Origin: Pseudonocardiales bacterium
GTDB taxonomy: Bacteria; Actinomycetota; Actinomycetes; Mycobacteriales; Pseudonocardiaceae
Direction: 5' to 3'
Length of the DNA stretch: 64,000 nucleotides
Assembly: GCA_019241525.1 (NCBI GenBank)
Contig: JAFAWY010000016.1
Span: 1 to 64,000 of the forward strand
Made by a program: the position numbers and the translations under genes. Position 1 is the stretch's first letter. Every line of letters starts with the position of its first letter. Shown here piece after piece: positions 52,663-62,580 of the stretch. The notes under the pieces were generated by a model. It ran no database searches. It was given only the letters and a program-made list of their open reading frames with translations, and had not been told where the DNA came from.

Positions 52663-53342
52663 GCCGCGCTGCGCAGTATCGCTACCTGGCGGGCCAAGTC
52701 CTGGCACGTCGAGTCCTGCCGAGCCGCCGCAGCTTCCTGCAACGGCGCCAGGCTGCCCCGTATTGATTTCGATCGGAGCCGCTTGCTTAAGCCAACCACC
52801 CGCGTGGCGGTCGCCAGCCCGGCGTGCAATTGACCGCACCGGAGCTGCGCCGCGGCAAGTAGGCCGAGATTGCTCACCGTGCACGACGCGGCGTGTCCCG
52901 CACCATTGATCGCGACCGACAGGGCAGCTGCGGCGCGATCGAAGCGCCGCAGCGCAAAATACGTGCAGCCTTCGACGTGCGGCAGTGCGCTTGGCCTGCC
53001 CCACAACACTGTTGCCGCATGCCGGAGCAGGTTCTCGTCACTGAGATCTTCAGTTTGCGGCTCATCTTGGACAATCGCAGCTGAATCTGGCGCATACGCC
53101 AGTCCCATCCAGCCCCGCGGCACGCCCAGCCCGTCGGCGATCCGCTCGAGCAGGACGACGGATTGCACCTGACGGCCCGAAATGATTTCGGAGACTTCCG
53201 ACTGTTTCTGCCCGGTCGCGTGCGCGATGCTGGCCTGGCTGAGTCCCGCGTCGCGCAGCATGCGGTACACGGCGGCGATATCGCGTTGGGCCAGCGCCCG
53301 GCGTGATGCCGGGCCAGTCAGCAGATCGGCGAAGGCCACCAA
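52659..53342 (-). CDS. XRE-family regulator with short helical C-terminal domain
   Basis: 227 residues, GTG start at 53342. The HTH covers about 20-75: DIAAVYRMLRDAGLSQASIAHATGQKQSEVSEIISGR. The C-terminal part (DENLLRHAATVLWGRPS, FALRRFDRAAAALSVAI, LGLLAAAQLRCGQLHAGLAT) resembles the helical repeat domain found in Streptomyces XRE proteins with TPR-like ends. It is coupled to the methyltransferase and divergent from a small Cys-rich protein. This gene group (XRE, methyltransferase, small Cys protein) probably forms one regulatory unit. Confidence 0.88.
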   Translation of the reverse strand: MVAFADLLTGPASRRALAQRDIAAVYRMLRDAGLSQASIAHATGQKQSEVSEIISGRQVQSVVLLERIADGLGVPRGWMGLAYAPDSAAIVQDEPQTEDLSDENLLRHAATVLWGRPSALPHVEGCTYFALRRFDRAAAALSVAINGAGHAASCTVSNLGLLAAAQLRCGQLHAGLATATRVVGLSKRLRSKSIRGSLAPLQEAAAARQDSTCQDLARQVAILRSAA

Positions 53343-53453
53343 GGCGCTCTCCCGTGCCTGTCAAGGGACAGATGCCACACCATGAGGGGTCCTGCGCAGT
53401 GTAGCTACGCAAGTACTTTCGGGTGGTCAGGCAAAGACACCGGAGGTTTACCC

Positions 53454-53663
53454 ATGCTCGACTTCCCCACCGCCCAACCACTCGCCACGTTCTGCGGTGA
53501 CTGCGGGTGCGGCTGCCCGCAATTGTTCGTCGATGAATCTGCTCCTCCCGAGAAGCGGGTCGTGCTCACCGATGACTTCGGCTCCCAGGTCCGGATGAGC
53601 GCGGCACAGTTTGGCAACCTGCTCACCCAGGCCAAGAGCGGGGCGCTGGACACCGTCATCTGA
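53454..53663 (+). CDS. Small cysteine-cluster protein
   Basis: 69 residues from ATG 53454 with GGAGG at 53441-53445. The N-terminal part has FCGDCGCGCPQLFVD, four cysteines as C-x2-C-x-C-x-C, likely a metal site. KRVVLTDDFGSQVRMSAAQF and LTQAKSGALDTVI follow. Similar small proteins stand divergent from XRE regulators in actinobacteria, where they may be the regulated effector. Zinc or iron binding is inferred; no enzyme motif is present. Confidence 0.75.
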   Translation: MLDFPTAQPLATFCGDCGCGCPQLFVDESAPPEKRVVLTDDFGSQVRMSAAQFGNLLTQAKSGALDTVI

Positions 53664-53679
53664 TCTGCACGACCCTGAC

Positions 53680-53720
53680 GTCGCCGAGTTCGGCCAGATG
53701 GTTGCGTCGAACTCGGCGAC
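53680..53720. terminator. Perfect 13-bp hairpin between convergent genes
   Basis: GTCGCCGAGTTCG (53680-53692) and CGAACTCGGCGAC (53708-53720) pair fully around a 15-base loop, between the stops of the Cys-cluster gene (53663) and the zinc-finger gene (53743). It is probably a two-way terminator. The stem shares GTCGCCGAGTT with the one at 42580. Confidence 0.7.
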
Positions 53721-53742
53721 ACCGGAGAGCACCGGCGCCTGT

Positions 53743-54006
53743 TCAGACCACGCGTTGGTCGACGTAACACCAGCGCCAGGTCTCACCAGGCTCAGCCGAG
53801 CGCATCACCGGGTGTTCGCAGCGCACGTAATGCTCCGTGGCGTGCCGGTGCGGGCTGGAGTCGCAGCAGCCCACATGCCCGCAGGTCAAGCACATCCGCA
53901 GATGCGCCCACACCAACTCGCCCAGCGCGGCACAGTCTTCGCAGTTCACCTGCTGCGGCGGCTGCGGAGCCGGATGGGGTAGCTGGGTCAGGTGTTCACA
54001 GCTCAT
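53743..54006 (-). CDS. UBP-type zinc finger protein
   Basis: 87 residues from ATG 54006. CEHLTQ, VNCEDCAALGELVWAHLRMCLTCGHVGCCDSSPHRHATEHY and HPVMRSAEPGETWRWCYVDQRVV form the complete UBP zinc-finger pattern: C-x(n)-H, C-E-D-C, C-L-x-C-G-x-x-G-C-C, and H-x3-H. In eukaryotes this finger binds the ubiquitin C terminus; bacterial versions stand alone or are fused to antiporters. Here it is divergent from a Na+/H+ antiporter by 29 bases, matching that link. Its bacterial role is unknown. Confidence 0.92.
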   Translation of the reverse strand: MSCEHLTQLPHPAPQPPQQVNCEDCAALGELVWAHLRMCLTCGHVGCCDSSPHRHATEHYVRCEHPVMRSAEPGETWRWCYVDQRVV

Positions 54007-54035
54007 CGAACGAGTCCCCGGTGCATGCTGGCCTG

Positions 54036-55607
54036 ATGGACGGTATGCGGCTGATCCTGCTGGTGCTGGGCGCGCTGATGGTGACCGCGGTGAGTCGCCG
54101 GTTACGCATCCCCGCACCACTCACGCTAGTCGTCGCAGGATTGGCCATCTCCCAGATCCCCGGCGTGCCGGACTACCAGCTCGACCCCAACCTGGTGCTG
54201 TACGGGATCTTGCCACCGTTGCTGTACTCCGCCGCGCTGGACAGCTCAGCGATCCAGATCAAGGCGAACACCCGGCCTATTGGGCTGCTCGCCGTCGGTT
54301 TGGTGCTTTTTAGCATCGGGTGCGTCGGGCCGGTCGCCTGGTGGCTGGTGCCCGGCCTTCCCTTGTCTTCCGCCTTGGCGCTGGCTGCCGTGGTAGCGCC
54401 GCCGGATGCGGTGGCCGCGGTGGCCATCGGGCGGCGTCTGGGGCTGCCCCGTCGAGTAATGACCCTGCTCACCGGGGAAAGCCTGTTCAACGACGCCACC
54501 GCGCTGACCGCGCTGCGCGTTGCGGTAGCCGCCACCGTCGGAACTGGCTTCTCGCTACGGTCGGGATTGGCTGAGTTCGTGCTTACCGCGGTCGGCGGCG
54601 TCGTCTTGGGTGCGGTGCTCGGCCGGGTGGTGCACCAGGTACGGCTGCGACTGCGCGACCCCAGGTTGGAAAGCGCTGTGGGGCTGGTGGTGCCGTTCGC
54701 CGCCTATGCCTTGGCCGAGCAGGTGCACAGTTCGGGGGTGCTCGCAGTGGTGGTGACCGGGCTCTACCTGGGTCATCACGCCCCGCAGGCCGGCTACGGC
54801 ACCCGGCTGCTGGACCAGGCGGTGTGGCAGGCCGCGGACACGGTGCTCGAGGCGTTCGTCTTCGCGCTGATCGGGCTGCAATTGCCGGCGGTAGTCCAAG
54901 GGGTGGGTGCGGTGGGTCCCCTGCTGATCGCTACGGCCGCGGTGATCGCGACGGTGGTGCTCGCCAGAGTGGTGTGGGTGTTCCCGGCGACGTACCTGCC
55001 TCGGGTGCTGTGGCCCCGGCTGCGTGCCCGGGATCCGGCACCGCCGTGGCAGGTTCCTGCGGTGATCTCCTGGGCGGGGATGCGCGGCGTGGTCACCCTC
55101 GCCGCGGCGTCTGCGATCCCGCGAATCACCAACTCCGGCGCTCCATTCCCGGGCCGATCCGAGATCATTTTCTTGGCGTTTTGCGTCACCGTCGCGACCC
55201 TGCTGCTGCACGGCCTCACGCTCCCCTGGGTCATCCGCCACCTCGGCGTCGAGGGTCGTGAGTCGCACCAGGACATGCTTGCCGAAGCGGATGCCGTCCA
55301 TGCCGCGACACAAGCCGCCCTGGAACGGCTCGAGACAGCGTCAGATGGCGCTCCGGACTCGGTAACCGCCCGATTGCGCAAGCTCGCCGAGCACCGCAGC
55401 CACAGTGTCTGGGAGCGGCTCGGACGTCCCCAAACCGAACTGGGTGAGGCTCCCAGCGCCATCTACCGCCGGTTACGGCTGGAGATGCTCGCCGCCGAAC
55501 GCGAAACGCTGGTCGGGCTCCGCGACGCCGGCCGCATCAACGATGAAGTCCTGTCCCGCATTCTGCATGATCTAGACCTCGAAGAAGCCATGATCAGCCG
55601 CCGCTGA
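54036..55607 (+). CDS. Na+/H+ antiporter (CPA1/NhaP-type)
   Basis: 523 residues from ATG 54036 (54021 and 54045 also possible). About 12 hydrophobic segments occupy residues 1-400. The transport core shows ALAAVVAPPDAVAAVAIGRRLG (conserved Asp of the ion site), LTGESLFNDATALTALR (the N-D pair) and ISWAGMRGVVTLAAASAIP (R-G block). A soluble helical tail of about 120 residues (LERLETASDGAPDSV, LRKLAEHRSHSVWERL, LEMLAAERETLVGLR) may regulate activity. It exchanges Na+ or K+ for protons. The divergent zinc-finger gene is likely functionally linked. Confidence 0.92.
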   Translation: MDGMRLILLVLGALMVTAVSRRLRIPAPLTLVVAGLAISQIPGVPDYQLDPNLVLYGILPPLLYSAALDSSAIQIKANTRPIGLLAVGLVLFSIGCVGPVAWWLVPGLPLSSALALAAVVAPPDAVAAVAIGRRLGLPRRVMTLLTGESLFNDATALTALRVAVAATVGTGFSLRSGLAEFVLTAVGGVVLGAVLGRVVHQVRLRLRDPRLESAVGLVVPFAAYALAEQVHSSGVLAVVVTGLYLGHHAPQAGYGTRLLDQAVWQAADTVLEAFVFALIGLQLPAVVQGVGAVGPLLIATAAVIATVVLARVVWVFPATYLPRVLWPRLRARDPAPPWQVPAVISWAGMRGVVTLAAASAIPRITNSGAPFPGRSEIIFLAFCVTVATLLLHGLTLPWVIRHLGVEGRESHQDMLAEADAVHAATQAALERLETASDGAPDSVTARLRKLAEHRSHSVWERLGRPQTELGEAPSAIYRRLRLEMLAAERETLVGLRDAGRINDEVLSRILHDLDLEEAMISRR

Positions 55608-55635
55608 CTTTCGGACGAATCCGATTGGACGGTTA

Positions 55636-57638
<2,003 letters not shown>

Positions 57639-57642
57639 CCGC

Positions 57643-57700
57643 GCGTGTCGCCTCTTCGTGCCCGGTGTGTCGCGCCCTCATGCCCGACGTGTCGCGCCTA
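57643..57700. repeat. 22-bp-period intergenic repeat, three units
   Basis: The core GTGTCG occurs at 57645, 57667 and 57689, exactly 22 bases apart. The units read GTGTCGCCTCTTCGTGCCCG, GTGTCGCGCCCTCATGCCCG and GTGTCGCGCCTA. It lies between the convergent Rv0358-like and DUF3151 genes. Confidence 0.75.
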
Positions 57701-57722
57701 GCTGACCGGCCGTGAGCTGCGA

Positions 57723-58139
57723 CTAGTCCAGGCCCAGAGCCTCGGCCGCGACAGGGTCGCATTCATCCAGAAAGTCCCGGCACCGCCGAGCCTCGGGATC
57801 CTCGCCGATCTCGGCTGCCGCGCGGGCCAACGCAGCGAGCGCCCGAAGGAAGCCTCGATTGGGACTGTGCGACCACGGCACGGGTCCGTGCCCCTTCCAA
57901 CCCGTACGGCGAAGCTGGTCCAGACCGCGGTGGTAACCCGTGCGAGCGAAGGCGTAGCCGGCCACGGCGTCGCCCTCGTCGAGAGCCCGCTCCGCAAGCG
58001 CCGCCCAGGCGGCGGAGAAGTCCGGATGCGCCGCAGCCACCGTTGCCGGATCGTTCGCCGTTGCCAGAGCCGCCTCGGCCTCGGGTTGCTCAGGTAGCAA
58101 CGTCGGGTTGGGTTCCAGCAGGTTGCCGTGCACGTTCAT
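57723..58139 (-). CDS. DUF3151 protein
   Basis: 138 residues. NLLEPNPTLLPEQPEAEAAL, AHPDFSAAWAALAERALDEG, AYAFARTGYHRGLDQLRRTGWKGHGPVPWSHSPNRGFLRAL and RCRDFLDECDPVAAEALG form the full family pattern, with the invariant G-W-K-G-x-G-P-V-P-W block. This corresponds to Rv0360c of M. tuberculosis, in the same place near fba. The fold looks TPR-like. Function unknown; conserved throughout actinobacteria. Confidence 0.95.
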   Translation of the reverse strand: MNVHGNLLEPNPTLLPEQPEAEAALATANDPATVAAAHPDFSAAWAALAERALDEGDAVAGYAFARTGYHRGLDQLRRTGWKGHGPVPWSHSPNRGFLRALAALARAAAEIGEDPEARRCRDFLDECDPVAAEALGLD

Positions 58140-58246
58140 CGCTCCATCCTGCCGTCCGTGGTGTCCCGAAGACCACGTCCGTTGGCGGTCGGTGTTGGTA
58201 GCCGTTAACTGCAGCGGTGAGGCGGGTTGGTAGCTCTTGAAGAGCC

Positions 58247-59281
58247 CTAACCTGCCAGGGTGCGGCCGGCGGACCGAAGATCTTCACACGCCTGCACCAC
58301 CCGGGCAGCCATCGATTGCTCCGCCATCTTCAGGTAAGACCGCGGATCGTAGGCCTTCTTGTTGCCGACCTCGCCATCGACTTTGAGCACCCCGTCGTAA
58401 TTCTTGAACATATGCGCGGCGACCGGGCGGGTAAAGGCATACTGCGTGTCAGTATCCACATTCATCTTGATGACCCCGTACGACAGCGCCTGGTGAATCT
58501 CGGCCAGATCCGAACCGGATCCGCCATGGAACACCAGATCCAGCGGTTTGGAACCTGCCGGCAAGCCCAGTTTGCGAGCGGCCACTTCCTGGCCCATTTG
58601 CAAGATCTCCGGGCGCAGCTGCACGTTGCCCGGTTTGTAGACGCCATGCACATTGCCAAAAGTGGCAGCGAGCAGGTAGCGCCCCTGCTCCCCAGCACCC
58701 AGAACGTCAACGGTGAGCTCGAAATCTTCGGCCGTGGTGTAGAGCTTTTCGTTGATCTCGTGGGAGACCCCGTCTTCCTCACCGCCGACGACGCCGATTT
58801 CCACCTCTAAGATGATCTTCGCCTTGGCGCACACGGCCAGCAACTCGGCAGCGATGGCCAGATTGCGCTGCAGCTCGATGGCAGAGCCATCCCACATATG
58901 CGACTGGAACAGCGGGTTATCCCCCCGGGCTACCCGATCCTGCGAGATCGCGATCAACGGCCGGACGAAACTGTCCAGCTTGTTCTCCGGACAGTGGTCG
59001 GTGTGCAACACGATGTTCACCGGGTACTTGGCAGCCACTACCCGCGCGAACTCGGCCATCGCCATCGCACCGGTGACCATGTCCTTGACCTTGCTGCCGG
59101 AGGCAAACTCCGACCCGCCCGTGGACAGCTGAACGATGCCGTCGCTGGCTGCCTCGGCGAACCCACGCAGGGCAGCGTTGAGTGTCTCTGACGAGGTCAC
59201 ATTGATCGCTGGATAGGCGAACTCGTTGGCCTTCGCCCGATCCAGCATTTCGCTGTAGACCTCGGGCGTCGCGATGGGCAT
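58247..59281 (-). CDS. fba: Class II fructose-bisphosphate aldolase
   Basis: 344 residues from ATG 59281, the same length as the mycobacterial enzyme; GGAGG lies eight bases upstream. NEFAYPAINVTSSETLNAAL, VNIVLHTDHCPENKLDSF (zinc His and catalytic Asp), VEIGVVGGEEDGV, VFHGGSGSDLAEIHQAL (second zinc His) and VIKMNVDTDTQYAF (phosphate site) are all present. It splits fructose 1,6-bisphosphate, zinc-dependent. The ECF sigma factor gene is divergent with 125 bases between. Confidence 0.97.
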   Translation of the reverse strand: MPIATPEVYSEMLDRAKANEFAYPAINVTSSETLNAALRGFAEAASDGIVQLSTGGSEFASGSKVKDMVTGAMAMAEFARVVAAKYPVNIVLHTDHCPENKLDSFVRPLIAISQDRVARGDNPLFQSHMWDGSAIELQRNLAIAAELLAVCAKAKIILEVEIGVVGGEEDGVSHEINEKLYTTAEDFELTVDVLGAGEQGRYLLAATFGNVHGVYKPGNVQLRPEILQMGQEVAARKLGLPAGSKPLDLVFHGGSGSDLAEIHQALSYGVIKMNVDTDTQYAFTRPVAAHMFKNYDGVLKVDGEVGNKKAYDPRSYLKMAEQSMAARVVQACEDLRSAGRTLAG

Positions 59282-59406
59282 GACGATGACCTCCGGGTAT
59301 GTCGGGTATATAGCGTGCGGGTCGGTGTGGCCGCACGCAGTCCGTTGGCCGGCTGAGCCGACGATCTCGAGCGCAGTATCGCGTACCGCCGCACAGACGC
59401 GATCGG

Positions 59407-60039
59407 ATGGGCACAAGGGGCCCCCAGTACGTTTCCGGCGTGGACGGCGACGAACCACTGGAGCGCATGACTGTGCAGCACTCGGTTGAAATGACCCTCG
59501 GCCACCTGCGGGTGCTGGATGCGCCACCGGCCCCGGACCCAGGTGCCTCCCACGACAGTCCACTGACCCTGGAGGACCTCTACCGCCAGCACCGGATGCG
59601 GCTGGTGCGCCTGGCCGTGCTCCTGGTCGACGAGGCCAGCACCGCCGAAGATGTCGTACAAGAGGCCTTCACCGGGCTGCACCGGCACTGGGCAGGATTA
59701 CGCGACGAGACCGCCGCGCTGGGCTACCTGCGCACCGCGGTGGTCAACGGCTCTCGTTCGGTGTTGCGCCGCCGCAAAACCGCTCGCGGTTACGTTCCTC
59801 CGCATCAGGCCAATGCGCGTTCGGCGGAGTCGCTGGCCATGCTCACCACGGAGCATCAGGCAGTGGTCACCGCGCTGGGTCAGCTGCCGCCGCGCCAGCG
59901 CGAAGTACTGGTACTGCGCTATTACGGAGGGATGAGCGAGGCAGAGATCGCCACGGCCACCGGAGTCAGCCGCGGGACCGTCAAGTCCAGCGCGAGCCGG
60001 GCGCTGGATGCTCTCCAGCGACTGCTGGAAAGCTCGTGA
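59407..60039 (+). CDS. SigE-family ECF RNA polymerase sigma factor
   Basis: 210 residues from ATG 59407; starts at 59460-59490 are possible since the conserved part begins about residue 50. LEDLYRQHRMRLVRLAVLLV and EDVVQEAFTGLHRHW are region 2 (-10 recognition), and QLPPRQREVLVLRYYGGMSEAEIATATGVSRGTVKSSASRAL is region 4 (-35 recognition) with the SigE-family G-M-S-E-A-E-I-A pattern. Such factors direct stress or envelope regulons. A small membrane protein starts at the very next base after its stop and may hold it at the membrane. Confidence 0.9.
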   Translation: MGTRGPQYVSGVDGDEPLERMTVQHSVEMTLGHLRVLDAPPAPDPGASHDSPLTLEDLYRQHRMRLVRLAVLLVDEASTAEDVVQEAFTGLHRHWAGLRDETAALGYLRTAVVNGSRSVLRRRKTARGYVPPHQANARSAESLAMLTTEHQAVVTALGQLPPRQREVLVLRYYGGMSEAEIATATGVSRGTVKSSASRALDALQRLLESS

Positions 60040-60297
60040 GTGCATAACCGTGTTACCGCACCGACTTCGACCGACCAGGTCGCTGTGACCGGCGACCCGG
60101 TCGGGCGGAAACTGTCCGCCGCATTGCGCGCCCAGGCCTCCGGACTGGGCGCAAGCCCAGTGCCGGACTCCGCGCTCGATCTACCACCCGGCGCTGCGTA
60201 CACCGAGCCGAGATTTCCGGCCTGGGCAGTGCTGACGCTGGCGCTCTTGCTGGGCGCAATGGCAGGAGCACTGGCCGCCGTGATCAGCGTCTGGTGA
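60040..60297 (+). CDS. Small single-span membrane protein, candidate anti-sigma partner
   Basis: 85 residues, GTG at 60040 directly after the sigma-factor stop. It has a soluble N-terminal 60 residues (KLSAALRAQASGLGASPVP) followed by one membrane segment at about 62-82 (AWAVLTLALLLGAMAGALAAV). The position and topology fit an anti-sigma factor, but the zinc motif H-x3-C-x2-C of most ECF anti-sigma proteins is missing. The function as anti-sigma is inference only. Confidence 0.7.
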   Translation: MHNRVTAPTSTDQVAVTGDPVGRKLSAALRAQASGLGASPVPDSALDLPPGAAYTEPRFPAWAVLTLALLLGAMAGALAAVISVW

Positions 60298-60361
60298 CCG
60301 GCGACCTGGCATCTGGGTGTATCGGTGCCGCGCCCGGATCGCCCGCTACCGTGACACCGTG

Positions 60362-61105
60362 ATGCTCCGCCACATCGGCACGACGCTGGCTCTGGGTCCG
60401 TCCTGGCTCGATCCTGAGCACTTACTGCAGATGCTCGGTCCGTACGTGGTCCTGGGACTGTGTCTGATCATCTTCGCCGAGTGCGGCCTACTGATCGGAT
60501 TCTTCCTGCCGGGTGACTCCCTGCTGTTCACCGCCGGTCTGTTCGTTGCCACCGGCCTCATCGGCACCCCGATCTGGCTGATCTGCCTACTGCTCACGGT
60601 ATGTGCCGTGGCGGGCAACGTGGTCGGCTACTACCTGGGTTACAAAGCCGGACCGGCGCTGTTCGACCGGCCGGATTCCCGGCTGTTCAGACGCGAGCAC
60701 GTGGACAAGACGCATGCGTTCTTCGAGAAATACGGTGCCCGGGCGATCTTACTTGGCCGTTTCGTGCCTATCGTGCGGACGTTCATCACAGCGATCGCCG
60801 GAGTGGGCCGCATGAACCCCCGCAAATACTTCACCTATTCGATCATTGGTGGGGTTGCCTGGGCCACCGGAGTGACGCTGCTGGGTTACTGGCTGGGCGC
60901 CATCACGTTCGTCAGGGACCACGTGGAGATGATCCTGGTCGGCATTGTCGTGCTGTCGATCATCCCGATCGTCCTGGAGGCGGTCCGCGCCCGCAAGATC
61001 AGCCGCACGGTCTCACAAGACCCCGGTGCGGGTGTCCCGCAAAACCCGGGTGCGGGTGTCCCGCAAAACCCCGGTGCGGGTGTCCCGCACGACGCCTCTC
61101 CATGA
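60362..61105 (+). CDS. DedA-family membrane protein with repeated C-terminal tail
   Basis: 247 residues from ATG 60362 (GTG 60359 possible). CLIIFAECGLLIGFFLPGDSLLF is the DedA motif E-x(n)-G-x-x-x-P-G-D, and FFEKYGARAILLGRFVPIVRTFITAIAGVGRM the second (G-R-F-x-P-x-x-R). Five or so membrane segments. After residue 220 the tail is a repeat of DPGAGVPQNPGAGVPQNPG encoded by a 24-bp tandem repeat. It occupies the place of Rv0364 near fba in M. tuberculosis. Likely lipid-carrier or lipid transporter role. Confidence 0.9.
   Translation: MLRHIGTTLALGPSWLDPEHLLQMLGPYVVLGLCLIIFAECGLLIGFFLPGDSLLFTAGLFVATGLIGTPIWLICLLLTVCAVAGNVVGYYLGYKAGPALFDRPDSRLFRREHVDKTHAFFEKYGARAILLGRFVPIVRTFITAIAGVGRMNPRKYFTYSIIGGVAWATGVTLLGYWLGAITFVRDHVEMILVGIVVLSIIPIVLEAVRARKISRTVSQDPGAGVPQNPGAGVPQNPGAGVPHDASP
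61018..61090 (+). repeat. 24-bp tandem repeat in the DedA C terminus
   Basis: GGTGCGGGTGTCCCGC occurs at about 61026, 61050 and 61074, spaced 24 bases with AAAACCC(G/C) between. Three units encode (N/D)PGAGVPQ/H. Units differ by one base, so copy number could change by slippage without breaking the frame. Confidence 0.85.
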
Positions 61106-61198
61106 GGTGGCCGGTAAGAGGCATCGCCGCCCACCAATCATCGGATGGCCAGTATGGGCCGATCGCGGCTAGGGTGGCTACCTCGATCGAGTAGCAAG

Positions 61199-62230
61199 AT
61201 GGACGTGATGCCGCCTCCTGAAGCCCCGGTGACCCGCGCAAACCAGCGCGCGCACCGCAGCACACGACGGCTCGCTGCCGGGGCCGTGCTGGGTGCGCTG
61301 GCAGTGCTGGTCGCGGTCGGAATTCCCACAAGCAAGGCGGCGCTGCTCGCCGTCGTCCCGGACCTGCCCGTCCCGGTTACCCCGCAGCCGCTGCGTGTTC
61401 CGGTACACACCTGCTTGACCTGGCAACGGCAGGACGCAACCGACGCTAAAGCGGTGAGCTGCACGCAGCCGCACCTGTTCGAGGTCACGGCAACACTGGA
61501 TCTTCAAGACTTTGGCGCCCAGGAGCCATTCCCGGACCCGGCACGGTGGCAGCAGCTGGTGGCACAGCGCTGCACCGAGCGCACCGCCCAGGCGCTGGAT
61601 GATCGTTTCGATCCCTTCGGCCGCTTCACCATCGGGGCGATTAAGCCCAGTGAGGCGGGTTGGCGCAGCGGGGATCGGACGCTGCGCTGCGGCGTCCAGT
61701 CTGCTGGCCGCACCGGCATGCTGTTCGCCACCACCGGCAACGTGCTGACGCAAGACCAGTCGGACGTGCATGCGCCGGGCACCTGCCTGGGTAACGATGG
61801 CAAGGCGGTGGGCGACCCAGTCGACTGCACGGCTCCGCACGCCATCGAGGTTTCGGGGGTCGTTGACCTTAAAGGTGCCTTCCCCAACGGGTATCCCGAC
61901 GAAGCCGCGCAGGACAAGATGTTGAACACCGAATGCGGCCGGCTGACGAAGGACTACTCGGGTGGTCCGGCGGTGGCCACGAACAAGGGTCTGACGCTGT
62001 TCTGGGAAACGCTGCGCGAGCAGAGCTGGCATGCCGGCAGCACCCGGGTGGACTGCCGGCTCGGAGCGTTCCTCCCCGATCGTTCCGGTTTCGCCCCGGT
62101 GACCGGCAGCGTGAAGGGCCCGGTAAAAATCAGCAAGCAACCTGCGCCGGCAGCTCCACATGATCTCGGACCGTTCCCCCAGGCGACACCTCCAGTGGCT
62201 CAAGTCGACACCCCACCGCCACCGTCCTGA
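61199..62230 (+). CDS. Septum-formation family membrane protein
   Basis: 343 residues from ATG 61199 (61208 possible). One membrane segment at about 24-50 (AGAVLGALAVLVAVGIPTSKAALLAV) is followed by two copies of a Cys-containing domain. The first has VHTCLTWQRQDATDAKAVSC, QPHLFEVTATLDL and LVAQRCTERTAQALD; the second has GTCLGNDGKAVGDPVDCTAPH, AIEVSGVVDLKGAFP and LNTECGRLTKDYSG. The C-x(n)-V-x-C-x-x-P-H-x-x-E-V pattern is the septum_form domain. A Pro-rich tail ends it. It matches Rv3835 in domain make-up and is followed by a metallopeptidase gene, as there. Extracytoplasmic role near the septum is inferred. Confidence 0.85.
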   Translation: MDVMPPPEAPVTRANQRAHRSTRRLAAGAVLGALAVLVAVGIPTSKAALLAVVPDLPVPVTPQPLRVPVHTCLTWQRQDATDAKAVSCTQPHLFEVTATLDLQDFGAQEPFPDPARWQQLVAQRCTERTAQALDDRFDPFGRFTIGAIKPSEAGWRSGDRTLRCGVQSAGRTGMLFATTGNVLTQDQSDVHAPGTCLGNDGKAVGDPVDCTAPHAIEVSGVVDLKGAFPNGYPDEAAQDKMLNTECGRLTKDYSGGPAVATNKGLTLFWETLREQSWHAGSTRVDCRLGAFLPDRSGFAPVTGSVKGPVKISKQPAPAAPHDLGPFPQATPPVAQVDTPPPPS

Positions 62231-62580
62231 TGAGCCGCTGGCTAGATGCCGAGCGGTTCGACGAATTGGTGGCCGAAGCGCTGGACCTGATCCCGCCTGA
62301 GCTCGCTGCGGCGATGGACAACGTGGTGGTGCTGGTGGAACCCCGCAATCCCGGCGACCCCGATTTACTGGGCCTCTACGAGGGAGTCGCGCTCACCATG
62401 CGGGACTCGCAATACAGTGGTTCGCTCCCGGATCGCATCACCATCTATCGTGACGCCTTACTTGATGCCTGCCGCGACGAGCAGGAGTTGGTGGAGGAAG
62501 TCGTGGTTACCGTAGTCCATGAAATCGCTCACCACTTCGGCATTCCCGAGCACCGGCTACACGAACTCGGCTGGGGCTAA
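62230..62580 (+). CDS. Small zincin-type metallopeptidase-family protein
   Basis: 116 residues; ATG 62230 shares one base with the preceding stop (TGATG), so it is coupled. DELVAEALDLIPPELAAAMDNVVVLVEP opens the domain, and LPDRITIYRDALL and VEEVVVTVVHEIAHHFGIPEHRLHELGW complete it: HEIAHH gives the H-E-x-x-H zinc site and the downstream H-x-x-x-L-G-W end is typical. Members (Rv3836 type) are cytoplasmic minimal zincins of unknown substrate, widely paired with the septum-formation gene. Confidence 0.92.
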   Translation: MSRWLDAERFDELVAEALDLIPPELAAAMDNVVVLVEPRNPGDPDLLGLYEGVALTMRDSQYSGSLPDRITIYRDALLDACRDEQELVEEVVVTVVHEIAHHFGIPEHRLHELGWG

